Below are positions 35,854-45,317 of a stretch of DNA of 56,119 nucleotides, piece by piece; within the stretch, counting starts at the first letter, position 1; the number at the start of each line of letters is the position of its first letter. This DNA comes from Helicobacter bilis ATCC 51630 (GTDB taxonomy: Bacteria; Campylobacterota; Campylobacteria; Campylobacterales; Helicobacteraceae). The stretch spans positions 1 to 56,119 of the forward strand of contig NZ_JMKW01000011.1 in the NCBI RefSeq assembly GCF_000686565.1, read 5' to 3'. Below the pieces are notes generated by a model. That model did no database searches. It saw nothing but the letters and a program-made list of their open reading frames with translations, and had not been told where the DNA came from. Position numbers and translations under genes: made by a program.

Positions 35854-35882
35854 TTGACTTTTTAGCAAAACTATGATATGAT
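35854..35882 (+). promoter_or_regulatory. Promoter of tRNA-Gln
   Basis: TTGACT (35854-35859) and TATGAT (35877-35882) with a 17-bp spacer, 42 bases before the tRNA. The clearest -35/-10 pair in the window. Confidence 0.65.
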
Positions 35883-35924
35883 TTCGCCTTTAACTTCTAA
35901 CTTCAAGCAAAAGAAGCAAAGCGT

Positions 35925-35999
35925 TGGGGTATCGCCAAGCGGTAAGGCACCTGGTTTTGGTCCAGGCATTCCGAGGTTCGAATCCTTGTACCCCAGCCA
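35925..35999 (+). tRNA. tRNA-Gln (UUG)
   Basis: Acceptor TGGGGTA (35925-35931) pairs with TACCCCA, then G and encoded CCA. Anticodon stem CCTGG/CCAGG around loop TTTTGGT, anticodon TTG at 35957-35959. 75 bases. Confidence 0.95.
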
Positions 36000-36075
36000 A
36001 ATATGCAAATTACTACATAAATTTACTTCTAATAGATTTGCTTAATGTGGAGTTATCTTTGATATTTTTGAGTAA

Positions 36076-36152
<77 letters not shown>

Positions 36153-36461
36153 TTCTCTGCAAGTGAAGCTTATTCTCATGCAATAATACTGATTTTCCAA
36201 GTGAAAATTGTTCTCATGTTAATCCTTTCAAAATGAAATTGACTTTACTGGCGTTTTATCTTATTTCTCCCCTTACAAGATGGCACCAAGTAAGGTATTT
36301 ATTTTAAGTAGGGCATTTATTTTTCTTTATTATCTTAGTTTTACCTTAGAATCTTTATCCATAAAATTTAGCTATAATGCAACTCTTGTTTTTACCCATT
36401 CATTTAAAATCATATAAATGAGAATCATTAAAACCAAACCCATAAGACCAAAAGGTATATT
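36153..36461. other. Gap after tRNA-fMet with short tandem repeats and a promoter
   Basis: No gene. A roughly 20-base word CAAGTGAA..TTCTCATG occurs twice (about 36160-36180 and 36198-36218), and an 18-base word AAGTAAGGTATTTATTTT is repeated with changes at about 36288-36323. The perfect -10 TATAAT for the methylase gene lies at 36373-36378. Confidence 0.6.
36373..36378 (+). promoter_or_regulatory. Probable -10 box for the N6-adenine methylase gene
   Basis: Perfect TATAAT, 84 bases before the start at 36462. This leaves a leader of about 75 bases. Confidence 0.45.
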
Positions 36462-38147
36462 GTGAAAAAATTGCTTGATTGTTTTGACTATCTCAAACGC
36501 TATCATTCTGATTTGCTTGATGTTGTAAGCATTATGCTTGAGCTTTTTATCTTTAAGAGGGAAAATGCTAAAATGCTAGAAGACGTGATTGCAAAATCCA
36601 GCAAAAGAAAGACGATTAAAGAAGACTTTCACGCAATATTACACAATCTCATAGGAGAAGAATTATATGTGCCAATAAGTAGTAATGCAAATATCTCTAA
36701 GATTCTAAAAACGCTTTTACAAAGTAGCACAGAATTACATAATATCACGCAATTTCTACATATTATCTCACAGAAACGCACGACAAATAAGCTTTATTAT
36801 TATTCCACACCACGAGAAGTTAATGATTTATTAGCATTGCTGCTAGATTTACAAGATAATGATGAGGTATATAATCCATGCTATGGTATTGGCAGTATCT
36901 TTTTATCCTTAGGGAATCTTAATCCAAATATCCATTTATATGGAGAAGAGTTAGATGAAAGGCTATCAAATATCGCAAGGTTAATCGCAAGATTCACACA
37001 AATAAAAGACTATAAACTCTATGTCAATGATATTTTAAAGCAACCTGTCTTTAAAGCGGGAAGTATCTTGCGACAATTTAATAAAGTCATTTGCAATCCA
37101 CCGCTTTACGCACACATGGGAGTGGAACAATTAAAAGGTGATGAAAGATTCAGTAAGATTGGCATACTTGCTAAAAATTACCCAGAATTAGTATTTCTAA
37201 CACATGCCCTAGCACATTTAAAGCAAAGGGGAGTTTTTATCGTTCGTAATCAAACCTTGCAAAAAAGCTTTTTAGAAGAAAAGCTTCGCGATAAGCTTGT
37301 AAAAGAGCGTATGATAGAAGCTGTTATTGAATTACCTAAAAATATCTTCCCACACCAAGCCTGTGATTTTTCTGTGCTTGTTATCTCTCATAATAATAAA
37401 GAGATTCTGCATATTAACGCAAATAATCCACATTTTTACACCAAAGATGGCAAATATAATCGACTAAGACATCTTGATGAAATTGCTAATCTATTTAAAC
37501 AAAAAAAAGAGAGTGAATTTTCCAAAATCACAAATATAAAAGATGTAAAAACGCATGATTTAAGAGCGAGTTATTATCTTGCCTCTAAGATGATACATAC
37601 AAATGAATTATTATTAGCTGATATGGGGGCAACAATTTTTCGTGGGCAAAGAGTGCATGGGAGTAGTAAAGATTCTGAAATTACATATTATGATGTAGGC
37701 ATAGCAGATTTTTCTGTATGTGGATTTAGCACAAAGTTTAGTCATAAAAAGATGAGTGGGGATAAGCAAAAGATACAGAAATATCGATTAAAACCCTATG
37801 ATATTTTACTCTCACTTCGCAGCATTATCCCAAAAGTTACCATACTTGGAGAATGTATAAAAGATCATATCGCTGTGGCAAATGCGGGGATTTTGATTCT
37901 AAGATTAGCAGATAAAAATAAAGCTATTGGACTTTATTGCTATTTCTTTTCAAATGAGGGCTTTACACATTTAAAAAGGATTTATGAGCAAAGTGGAGAG
38001 GGCATGGTATATATTAATGAATTACTAGCGAGTTCTATACCGCCACGCTATCTTTTAGAAGGTAAAGAGAGAATGCAAGAGATAGAATCTCTAAAGCATG
38101 AGTTTGAATCGCTTGAGACAAAATTGCAAGATTTAAAACAAACATAA
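36462..38147 (+). CDS. Orphan type I-like N6-adenine methyltransferase fused to a specificity-type domain
   Basis: 561 residues. An N-terminal helical part is followed by YYYSTPREVNDLLALLLDL, SAM motif I as NPCYGIGSIFLSLG, and catalytic motif IV as VICNPPLYAHM (NPPL in place of the usual NPPF/NPPY). After about residue 375 comes a HsdS-like segment (LLADMGATIFRGQRV, KPYDILLSLRSIIPKVTIL, YINELLASSIPPRYL) and a C-terminal helix (LKHEFESLETKLQDL) like the spacer of a target-recognition domain. No restriction subunit is nearby. Motif I begins with Asn rather than Asp, so activity is uncertain. An A8 run at 37501-37508 could slip. Confidence 0.72.
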   Translation: MKKLLDCFDYLKRYHSDLLDVVSIMLELFIFKRENAKMLEDVIAKSSKRKTIKEDFHAILHNLIGEELYVPISSNANISKILKTLLQSSTELHNITQFLHIISQKRTTNKLYYYSTPREVNDLLALLLDLQDNDEVYNPCYGIGSIFLSLGNLNPNIHLYGEELDERLSNIARLIARFTQIKDYKLYVNDILKQPVFKAGSILRQFNKVICNPPLYAHMGVEQLKGDERFSKIGILAKNYPELVFLTHALAHLKQRGVFIVRNQTLQKSFLEEKLRDKLVKERMIEAVIELPKNIFPHQACDFSVLVISHNNKEILHINANNPHFYTKDGKYNRLRHLDEIANLFKQKKESEFSKITNIKDVKTHDLRASYYLASKMIHTNELLLADMGATIFRGQRVHGSSKDSEITYYDVGIADFSVCGFSTKFSHKKMSGDKQKIQKYRLKPYDILLSLRSIIPKVTILGECIKDHIAVANAGILILRLADKNKAIGLYCYFFSNEGFTHLKRIYEQSGEGMVYINELLASSIPPRYLLEGKERMQEIESLKHEFESLETKLQDLKQT

Positions 38148-38203
38148 AAATATAATTGTTTAAATTTCGTTACAATTCTATCTTTATTCTAATGGAGCAT
38201 AGA

Positions 38204-39811
38204 GTGATACTTTTAATTGATAATTATGATTCTTTTACATATAATATTTACCAGCTTGTAGCAAGGCTAGGCTTTAGTGTCATTGTGAAACGCAATGATG
38301 CTATTGATATTGAAACAATCCGCATGTTAAAGCCCACACATATCATACTAGGACCCGGACCTAATAGCCCTAAAGATTCTAGAATCTGCCTTGATATTAT
38401 TACGCAGTTAAAAGGTGAATATCCTATTCTTGGTATCTGTCTTGGACATGAAGCTATTCTTTATGCCTTTGATGTGCCTATTGTCAATGCAAAAAATATA
38501 GTGCATGGAAAGGTATCTCCACTCACACACACAGAAGATGGAATCTTTACGAATATCCCTCAGCATGTCCAAATCACTCGCTATCACTCTTTAGTCGCTA
38601 AAAGAGAGCAAATACCAGATTGCTTTCACATCAATGCAGTGAGTGATGATGGCGAAGTTATGGCAGTAACACACAAACAATATCCACTTTTTGGCTTACA
38701 ATTTCACCCAGAATCTATTGGCACTCAATATGGTGAAAAGATGATTCTAAACTTCATTCACTACAAAAGGCGAAGCATACCTATAAAGCTTTACCTGCAA
38801 AAATTAGCCCATTTAGAGAATCTAAGCTTTGTAGAAAGCTATGATTTAATGGAGTGTATCGCAGAAAATGATCTCACACCAGCACAACTAGGCAGCCTTA
38901 TCACAAGCTTTTATCACAAAGGACCAAGCGGGGAGGAACTTGCCGCATTCGCAAGTCTTCTTATATCAAAGGCAAAGCATTTTGAAATACAAGATTCTAA
39001 ACGCATTGATATTGTCGGCACAGGTGGGAGTGCGAGAAAAACCTTTAATGTCTCAACGACAACTGCCCTATTATTAGCAAGTATGGGCTTAAAAGTGGCA
39101 AAGCATGGCAATCGCGGCATTACAAGTAAAAGCGGAAGTGCAGACTTACTCACAAATCTAGGCATTAATATCAATATGGATATGCAGACTTGCAAGGCAT
39201 GTTATGAGACGCTAGGCATTACATTTTTGTTTGCACCAAATATTCATAACGCCCTAAAACATGTGCAAGGTGTGCGTAAAGAGCTAGGCTTTAAAAGCTT
39301 TTTTAATCTACTTGGTCCTTTAAGTAATCCATTGCGACCCACACATCAGCTTATAGGTGTATTTAGCAAAGATTATACAGAACTTCTTGCAAATGCCCTA
39401 AAGATTCTAGGCGTTGAAAGGGCAATGGTCGTGCATGGGCTAGATGGTATTGATGAGATAAGCCTTTGTGCAGCAACACAAGTTAGTGAGCTAAAAGATG
39501 GAGAGATTCACACTTATATTTTCTCACCACAAAAGCTAGGTATAGAACTAGCTAATCACGCAGAATTACGCGGTGGCGATGTCGCTATGAACGCAGAAAT
39601 CACACTTGATATACTAAGCGGTAAGGCAAGTAAAAAAGCCGATCTTGTCGCCCTAAATGCTGGTGTAAGCCTTTATATCTATGGCTATGCTGATAGCATT
39701 GAAGCTGGATTTCATCTAGCAAGAGAGCATTTACAAAGCAAAAAAGCATTAAATCTTTTAGAATCTTTTCGCTTGCAAAGTAATATGCAATGTGAAGAAA
39801 GCTGCAAGTAA
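38204..39811 (+). CDS. trpGD: Anthranilate synthase glutaminase - anthranilate phosphoribosyltransferase fusion (TrpGD)
   Basis: Bifunctional tryptophan-pathway enzyme. GTG 38204 has GGAG six bases upstream and gives MILLIDNYDSFTYNIYQLV, the normal TrpG beginning; ATG 38192 is the alternative. The glutaminase part has GICLGHEAILYAF with the nucleophile Cys and GLQFHPESIGTQYGE with His-Glu. From about residue 200 the TrpD part shows LTPAQLGSLITSF, DIVGTGGSARKTFNVSTTTA, KHGNRGITSKSGSADLLTNLGI and FNLLGPLSNPLRPTHQLIGV. No other trp genes lie in the window, so trpE should be elsewhere. About 535 residues. Confidence 0.93.
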   Translation: MILLIDNYDSFTYNIYQLVARLGFSVIVKRNDAIDIETIRMLKPTHIILGPGPNSPKDSRICLDIITQLKGEYPILGICLGHEAILYAFDVPIVNAKNIVHGKVSPLTHTEDGIFTNIPQHVQITRYHSLVAKREQIPDCFHINAVSDDGEVMAVTHKQYPLFGLQFHPESIGTQYGEKMILNFIHYKRRSIPIKLYLQKLAHLENLSFVESYDLMECIAENDLTPAQLGSLITSFYHKGPSGEELAAFASLLISKAKHFEIQDSKRIDIVGTGGSARKTFNVSTTTALLLASMGLKVAKHGNRGITSKSGSADLLTNLGININMDMQTCKACYETLGITFLFAPNIHNALKHVQGVRKELGFKSFFNLLGPLSNPLRPTHQLIGVFSKDYTELLANALKILGVERAMVVHGLDGIDEISLCAATQVSELKDGEIHTYIFSPQKLGIELANHAELRGGDVAMNAEITLDILSGKASKKADLVALNAGVSLYIYGYADSIEAGFHLAREHLQSKKALNLLESFRLQSNMQCEESCK

Positions 39812-40087
39812 TTTTGTTTTATCATATAGTTACTCATATTAGAATCTATATTGCCTCTTTTTGAGAAAAACAAATTTTGTATCACAAGATTCACGCATTT
39901 AGCCATTCAGCACATATTTCTATAAATGCTGCACCCCCATACTTATAACACAAAGCCCACGATAATAAAATGTGTTTCTATTCTCTACTTTAAACTTTAA
40001 TATTTAGCCATTTATTAAAATATGCTTGACTTGTTTTTTTTTTTTTGTATTTTACAATCACTCATTATTTTAATTTAAAGGAATAGT
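39812..40087. promoter_or_regulatory. Promoter region of the porin-like gene with a T13 tract
   Basis: TTGACT at 40026-40031 is followed by a run of 13 T (40034-40046) and then TACAAT at 40053-40058. This gives a 21-bp spacer containing the homopolymer. A weaker -10 TATTTT at 40048-40053 would give 16 bp. AAAGGAAT precedes the ATG at 40088. Slippage in the T run would change promoter spacing. The rest of the gap shows nothing recognisable. Confidence 0.55.
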
Positions 40088-40822
40088 ATGAATAACATAT
40101 TAAAGAATCTTGTAATGCTGTCTGGCATATCACTTGTAAGTTTTAACGCATTTGCGAATGATAGGGCTTCGAGTCTATTTGTAGGGGGAAATGTGGGCGC
40201 ATCAGTTACTGATAGCACATTGACAAGTGGGAAACTCAATAATAATTTTCGAATAGGCACAGGTGCTGGTTGGACAATTGGGGCTGAAGCTGGATATAGA
40301 CATTTTTTAGGCAATAAATTTGGTTTTAAATATTATGTAAGCTATAACTATATGCAAACTTTTAGTAACTCTGGCAGGGGAGGAACCGGTGGTAATAGCT
40401 ACAGCATGGATACAACGCTAAATCAGCAATTAATCGCTGCAAATGTGGATTTTTTCTATAATTTTACTCGCTCTTTTGGTGTGTATTTTGGCTTAGGTGC
40501 GGGTGCTACTACACTGCAACCTGACTTTGCAATATCAAATAATACTTTTGGTGCTAGAAATCAAAGTGATAGAATGCACACATTTTTTGCCTTGCCTTTT
40601 AACGCTGGATTCCAATTTAATATCAAAGATAATCACACTATAACATTTGGTGCAAAGATTCCACTTCTTAGTCAAGATTATATAAGCTCACGCATACCAA
40701 ACAAAGAAGAGATAAAGACATACATGGTAATGCTAGGATACACATATCATTTAAATCTTTATAAAAGAGGTGGATACTGGGGTATGGAAGCTTTTAAACA
40801 TTATCGCCCAAAACTGAAATAG
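40088..40822 (+). CDS. Outer-membrane beta-barrel protein
   Basis: 244 residues with a clear signal peptide (LVMLSGISLVSFNAFA, cut before NDRASS). Alternating strands follow: SSLFVGGNVGASVTDST, AGWTIGAEAGYRHFLGNKFG, FKYYVSYNYMQTF, FGVYFGLGAGATTL, LPFNAGFQFNIKDNHTITFGAK, TYMVMLGYTYHLNLY. The aromatic strand is followed by a basic 20-residue tail. It resembles Helicobacter Hop/Hof-type outer-membrane proteins in pattern, but I cannot assign a subfamily. The T13 promoter tract suggests switchable expression, as for several Helicobacter adhesins. Confidence 0.78.
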   Translation: MNNILKNLVMLSGISLVSFNAFANDRASSLFVGGNVGASVTDSTLTSGKLNNNFRIGTGAGWTIGAEAGYRHFLGNKFGFKYYVSYNYMQTFSNSGRGGTGGNSYSMDTTLNQQLIAANVDFFYNFTRSFGVYFGLGAGATTLQPDFAISNNTFGARNQSDRMHTFFALPFNAGFQFNIKDNHTITFGAKIPLLSQDYISSRIPNKEEIKTYMVMLGYTYHLNLYKRGGYWGMEAFKHYRPKLK

Positions 40823-41179
40823 ACTTTTATTGCAAACAAAGGCTGATTTGATGAGATAATGCTTTTAATCATGCCTTGCTCTTAAATAAACGCCTAAGAG
40901 TCTAAATATAAACTATAACTTCTCAAATATAAAACCTTGTTTTAATCTAAAATATTGTCATTTTGAAAGTATCGAAAAATCTCTTACAGACTTTAATCTT
41001 TAAGATATTTCGCCTTTTTAAAAAGCTCAATATAACAAGACCCTAAATTATATTGCATTCTAAAATGGGATAAGATAGTAACTCTATTTTCATCTCATCA
41101 ACCCCGCAAACATTGCCATAAAAGCCTATAACATTATGTAAATACATGCCTTTTTCTAGGCTAATCGCATTAAAAAACT
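40823..41179. other. Convergent gap carrying a dispersed repeat
   Basis: No gene. 40945-41050 is a copy of the palindromic dispersed repeat also seen at 18352-18465; both sit just beyond a gene end. The ends TTGTCATTTTGA and CTCAATATAACAA are roughly complementary. Confidence 0.6.
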
Positions 41180-41893
41180 TTACGCAAGGTTTGTATAAAC
41201 CGCTTGCACATCATCATCATCTTCGATTTTATCAAGCAGTTTATCAAGTTCTTGCATTTGCTCTTCTGTAAGGGTTATGGGGCTTGTTGGGATTCTTACA
41301 AGTTTTGCGGATTTTACTTCAATATTTAGATTCTCTAAACCAAGTGCTAATGCGCCAAAATCTTCATATTTAGAATATGCTGTATAGCTATTTTCTTCTT
41401 CATTTTTCTCTAATAAATCAAGTCCGCAATCAATAAGTGCTAATTCTACTTCATCAACATTATCATCATTTAAAGTGATTTGAAACTCGCCCTTTCTCTC
41501 AAACATAAAGTCAATCGCCCCATTTGTAAGCAAGCTTGCATTTGGCGTTTTGTTGAAATAGCTTTTTATGTTTGCAACGGTTCTTGTTGGATTATCAGTC
41601 GCACATTCTATAAATATAAGCACACCATTTGCGGCTTTGCCCTCGTAGCTTACTTCCTCAAAATGTCCGTCCTTGCCACTTGCACGCTTGATTGCCGCAT
41701 CGATATTATCTTTTGGCATATTTTGTGCCTTTGCATTAGCGATAGCCGTGCGTAATTTTGCATTCATTTCTGGGTCTAGTCCGCCCTCTTTTGCGGCGAT
41801 TGTGATAGCTGTCGCAAGCTTTGGAAAGATTTTACTCATTTTGCCCCATCGCTTTTCTTTTGCAGCTCTACGATATTCAAACGCTCTACCCAT
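41180..41893 (-). CDS. YebC/PmpR-family protein
   Basis: 237 residues. Opens [20 protein letters not shown] with the family start, then [40 protein letters not shown] and [20 protein letters not shown], ending with an acidic segment ([20 protein letters not shown]). Family members have been described as DNA-binding regulators and more recently as translation factors that relieve stalling at proline runs, so the role here is open. Single-gene unit. Confidence 0.93.
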   Translation of the reverse strand: MGRAFEYRRAAKEKRWGKMSKIFPKLATAITIAAKEGGLDPEMNAKLRTAIANAKAQNMPKDNIDAAIKRASGKDGHFEEVSYEGKAANGVLIFIECATDNPTRTVANIKSYFNKTPNASLLTNGAIDFMFERKGEFQITLNDDNVDEVELALIDCGLDLLEKNEEENSYTAYSKYEDFGALALGLENLNIEVKSAKLVRIPTSPITLTEEQMQELDKLLDKIEDDDDVQAVYTNLA

Positions 41894-41986
41894 AATAATC
41901 TCCCTGCTAGATTCTAAAAATAAAAGGCGACATTATATCATACGCATTTAAATGTTTTAGAATCTATGAACTTCTATCAAATACGC

Positions 41987-41992
41987 TATAAT
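41987..41992 (+). promoter_or_regulatory. Probable -10 box for mrp
   Basis: Perfect TATAAT, 31 bases before the mrp ATG, which has AAAGGAAA as ribosome site. Confidence 0.6.
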
Positions 41993-42022
41993 TTCACACA
42001 CAACACAATATAAAGGAAAAAT

Positions 42023-43093
42023 ATGAAAAAAATGGTCGAAGACGCATTAAAACAAGTGATTTACCCAAACTTTGAGAAAGACATTGTAACCTTTGGCTTT
42101 GTAAGTAAGATAGAGATAAACAATAATGTATGCTATCTTAAGATAAATATCCCATCAAGCAATGAAGAAGTCATTAAAAAAGTCAAAGAAGAGATTCTAG
42201 AAAAGACAAAATCCCTGCCACTTGCAAATATCGACATAGAGATTGTAACGCCAAATATACAAAAGGCACAATCAGAGCAATCCCCTAAGAATCTAGCCCC
42301 ATCAATCAAGCATTTTGTAATGGTAAGCAGCGGTAAAGGCGGTGTTGGTAAATCAACAACAAGCGTGAATCTCGCCATTTCACTCGCAAAAAGCGGTAAA
42401 AAAGTAGGCTTACTTGATGCTGATATTTATGGACCAAATGTCCCGCGTATGTTTGGACTAGATGGCGTTGAGCCAAAGACTAGCCAAGATGGCAAAAAGC
42501 TTTTACCTTTAGAGCAGTATGGTGTCAAAATGATAAGTATAGAATCTATCTATGGTAAAGGGCAGAGCTTTATATGGAGAGGACCTGTGGTTATGCGTAT
42601 CATTACGCAGTTGTTGCAAGATGTGGAGTGGGGAGAGCTTGATATTATGGTCGTTGATATGCCACCGGGAACGGGCGATGCACAGCTTACACTAGCTCAA
42701 AGTGTGCCTGTTGGCGCGGGTATAAATGTAACGACACCGCAAATGGTAGCCATTGATGATGGATTCCGTGCGCTTGATATGTTTGCAAAATGCAATATCC
42801 CAATTTTTGGAATCATTGAAAATATGAGTGGTTTTATATGCCCTGATTGTAATAAAACCTATGAGATTTTTGGAAAGGGTAATAGCGATATGTTAGCACA
42901 AGAGTTTCACACAGAAGTTGTAGCTAAGATTCCATTAGAGCCAAGCATTGTAGCAGCAAGTGATAGCGGTAAGCCAATTAGCTTCTTTGAACCTGATAGC
43001 AGGACAAGCAAAAGCTATATGGAATGTGCCTTGCGTTTAATTGAATTTTTAGAATCAAATAAGGCAGATAATAGCACAATTCAACCGCGTTAG
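42023..43093 (+). CDS. mrp: Mrp/ApbC/NBP35-family iron-sulfur cluster carrier ATPase
   Basis: 356 residues. The N-terminal MIP18/DUF59 domain covers about residues 1-80. The deviant Walker A is VSSGKGGVGKSTTSVNLA, followed by GLLDADIYGPNVPRMFG, VVDMPPGTGDAQLTLAQ and the C-terminal Cys pair FICPDCNKTYEIFG that holds the bridging cluster. Delivers Fe-S clusters in the cytoplasm. Single-gene unit with its own promoter, 200 bases before dapE. Confidence 0.93.
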   Translation: MKKMVEDALKQVIYPNFEKDIVTFGFVSKIEINNNVCYLKINIPSSNEEVIKKVKEEILEKTKSLPLANIDIEIVTPNIQKAQSEQSPKNLAPSIKHFVMVSSGKGGVGKSTTSVNLAISLAKSGKKVGLLDADIYGPNVPRMFGLDGVEPKTSQDGKKLLPLEQYGVKMISIESIYGKGQSFIWRGPVVMRIITQLLQDVEWGELDIMVVDMPPGTGDAQLTLAQSVPVGAGINVTTPQMVAIDDGFRALDMFAKCNIPIFGIIENMSGFICPDCNKTYEIFGKGNSDMLAQEFHTEVVAKIPLEPSIVAASDSGKPISFFEPDSRTSKSYMECALRLIEFLESNKADNSTIQPR

Positions 43094-43295
43094 ATTTCTC
43101 GCATGACTTAAGCAGATAGTTCTAAACATACAAAAGCCTAGATTCTATACCTTTAAGGTGGGTGCAAAATGGCATTGGATTCTAATGCAAAATTCTGTTT
43201 TGATTAAAACCCAGAATAGCTTTGAATATGTATTAGAATCTAGGCAAGATTTAACACAAGGTTTGGAATCAGTCAAATTTATAACGGAGCAAAAC

Positions 43296-44492
43296 ATGGC
43301 ATTAGAGATTCTAAAAAAACTTATACAATATCCTACAATCACGCCGCTAGAGCATGGAATCTATGAGTATATACAAACACTTTTACCTTCATTTAAGGCT
43401 TTGCATATTGAAAAAAATGGTGTAAAAAATGTGCTGTTTTATAAGATTCCAAAAGGATATGATGAAAAGAGTGCTTGGGAAAGATTGAATCATTTTTGCT
43501 TTGCAGGGCATATTGATGTGGTAAAGCCCGGTGGTGGGGCAGCTGTGCCAAAGGATATATACGACACAGAAAATAGCGGTCAAAATAAGGGTGAATGGAG
43601 TTATCCGCCATTTACCCCTACAATACATGATGGCTATATCTATGGTCGTGGCACGCAGGATATGAAAGGCGGTATCGCCTGTTTTATCAAGGCATTGCAG
43701 GATTTTATAGGCGAGAATGAAACTCAAATGATTTTTTCTGTGCTTTTAACAAGTGATGAAGAGGGTGAAGGGATCTATGGCACACAATACATGCTAGAAA
43801 TCCTAAAAGAAAAGGGTATGCTACCTACATACGCCATTGTCGCAGAGCCTACAAGCACGAGGTTTGCGGGGGATACGATAAAGGTCGGCAGGCGAGGGTC
43901 TATTAATGGTGTGATTAAGATTCTAGGGAAACAGGGGCATGTCGCCTATCCTGAAAAGTGTATTAATCCAGTGGAGTTACTCGGCAGTAAGCTAGGGCTT
44001 TTAGCGGGGGTAAATCTTGATAGTGGAGATTGCGTATTTAGTGCATCAAAGCTTGTGATAACGGATATAAGAGGCGGCATCGAAGCGGTGAATGTAACGC
44101 CTAATGATTTAGTCATTATGTTTAATGTGCGAAATTCCACAATGACGACCTTAGAGAGTGTGAAATCGCATGTAGATTCTGTATTAGATGGACTTCCCTA
44201 TACACTAGAGCTGAAACAAAGCTCAAAAAGTTTTCATACAAAAGATAGTGTTTTAATCACGCTTTTACAAGATTCTATCCACGAAGTAGCACAAATACAA
44301 GCAGAACTTAGCACGAGTGGCGGCACAAGTGATGCGAGATTTTTGAGTGAATATGGCGTAGAAGTGGTAGAACTTGGCTTATGCAATGATAGAATCCACG
44401 CAGTAGATGAAAGGGTATCCTTGCAGGATATAGAACAACTAGAGAGAATCTTTTCTACATTTTTGAAGAGATTGTTACAAGATGGGATGTAG
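43296..44492 (+). CDS. dapE: Succinyl-diaminopimelate desuccinylase
   Basis: Zinc aminoacylase of the lysine/peptidoglycan pathway. The start is ATG 43296 behind CGGAGC (MALEILKKLIQYPTITPLEHG). The open frame extends 46 codons further upstream, but that part does not look like protein. Metal ligands lie in CFAGHIDVVKPG, GRGTQDMKGG (Asp), SDEEGEG (two Glu), AEPTS and the C-terminal ELGLCNDRIHAVDE (His). The substrate loop is STSGGTSDARF. 398 residues, normal for DapE. Confidence 0.94.
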   Translation: MALEILKKLIQYPTITPLEHGIYEYIQTLLPSFKALHIEKNGVKNVLFYKIPKGYDEKSAWERLNHFCFAGHIDVVKPGGGAAVPKDIYDTENSGQNKGEWSYPPFTPTIHDGYIYGRGTQDMKGGIACFIKALQDFIGENETQMIFSVLLTSDEEGEGIYGTQYMLEILKEKGMLPTYAIVAEPTSTRFAGDTIKVGRRGSINGVIKILGKQGHVAYPEKCINPVELLGSKLGLLAGVNLDSGDCVFSASKLVITDIRGGIEAVNVTPNDLVIMFNVRNSTMTTLESVKSHVDSVLDGLPYTLELKQSSKSFHTKDSVLITLLQDSIHEVAQIQAELSTSGGTSDARFLSEYGVEVVELGLCNDRIHAVDERVSLQDIEQLERIFSTFLKRLLQDGM

Positions 44493-44629
44493 AGTCTTGT
44501 TTGCTTAGAGTAAGATGCTGGTAAAAATGGCATGTAAAGATTAAGCTGTATTTTATAGTTTTTCCTAATATAATTATAATCCGCCTTTTTTGAATAATTA
44601 AACTAATAATAATTGTTGGGGTTTTGTGT

Positions 44630-45227
44630 ATGAGATGTGTTTTTATTTTGTTTATGTCTATTTGTGCTTTTGCGTATGCTTTAGAAAATAATGAAGCTCA
44701 TAATGAAGTAAGCAAGGAAAAGTCTCGTTGGATAGATTATAATGCGAATTTTAACGATAAAAAGCATTTGCTAAAGCTTACTTTCGCATAGGATTTTTCA
44801 GAAAATGGATTCTCACGCCTTAGTGTGTTGGGTTTGCATTATGGACAGCCTAATACATTTTTTGGATTACCTGCTAGAATGGTTTTAGAGCTTGAAGGCT
44901 TTCTTGGTAGTGGGAGTGAAAAAGCCCTTAATCAATTAATCTTTGGTGTATCACAAGATATTGTATTATCAATACCACGCACAAACCTTTACGCTGGAGT
45001 TGGTATTGGAATCTACATTCGCACACTTTTAGATTCTCGCATGAACTCTGCTTTTACTTTTGGGGAAAAAGTCTTTATTGGTTATAATTATACCGTGGCA
45101 AATAAGGGGGGGGGGGGGGGGGGGTATATCCTGTGAGATTTTTGTGAAACATTACTCAAATGGCGATTTAACCCCTTTAAACAAAGGCTTTAATTTCTTT
45201 GGCGCAAGTGTAGGATATAGTTTTTAA
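44630..45227 (+). pseudogene. PagL-like lipid A 3-O-deacylase, with in-frame TAG and a G19 tract before the active site
   Basis: ATG 44630 begins a signal peptide (CVFILFMSICAFAYA). Codon 54 is TAG (44789-44791). The same frame continues DFSENGFSRLSVLGLHYGQP through a barrel-like region to NYTVANK, then a G19 tract (45106-45124). In the current frame it ends GGGYIL. With 18 or 21 G it reads CEIFVKHYSNGDLTPLNKGF and ends FFGASVGYSF. The HxSNG block with a later NKGFNFFG matches the catalytic His-Ser region of the outer-membrane deacylase PagL, so the tract decides whether the active site is made. About 199 codons, close to PagL plus signal peptide. With the TAG this copy is probably dead, unless that is a base-call error. 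Confidence 0.72.
45106..45124 (+). repeat. Poly-G tract (19 G) in the PagL-like gene
   Basis: The longest G run in the window. The run starts inside an AAG codon. Multiples of three (18 or 21) join the barrel frame to the catalytic HxS segment, so 19 is OFF. Confidence 0.92.
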
Positions 45228-45317
45228 CTATTTTATGATAAGTATAAAATATAGATTTTGCATTATTTGGGTTATAGAATCTTATCTTAATTTCACAATT
45301 TCAATAGGCGGTTAAAC

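Noticed and set aside
43158-43295. N-terminal extension of dapE by 46 codons
   Set aside because: ATG 43296 has a good ribosome site and begins exactly where DapE homology begins. The extension has no conserved features.
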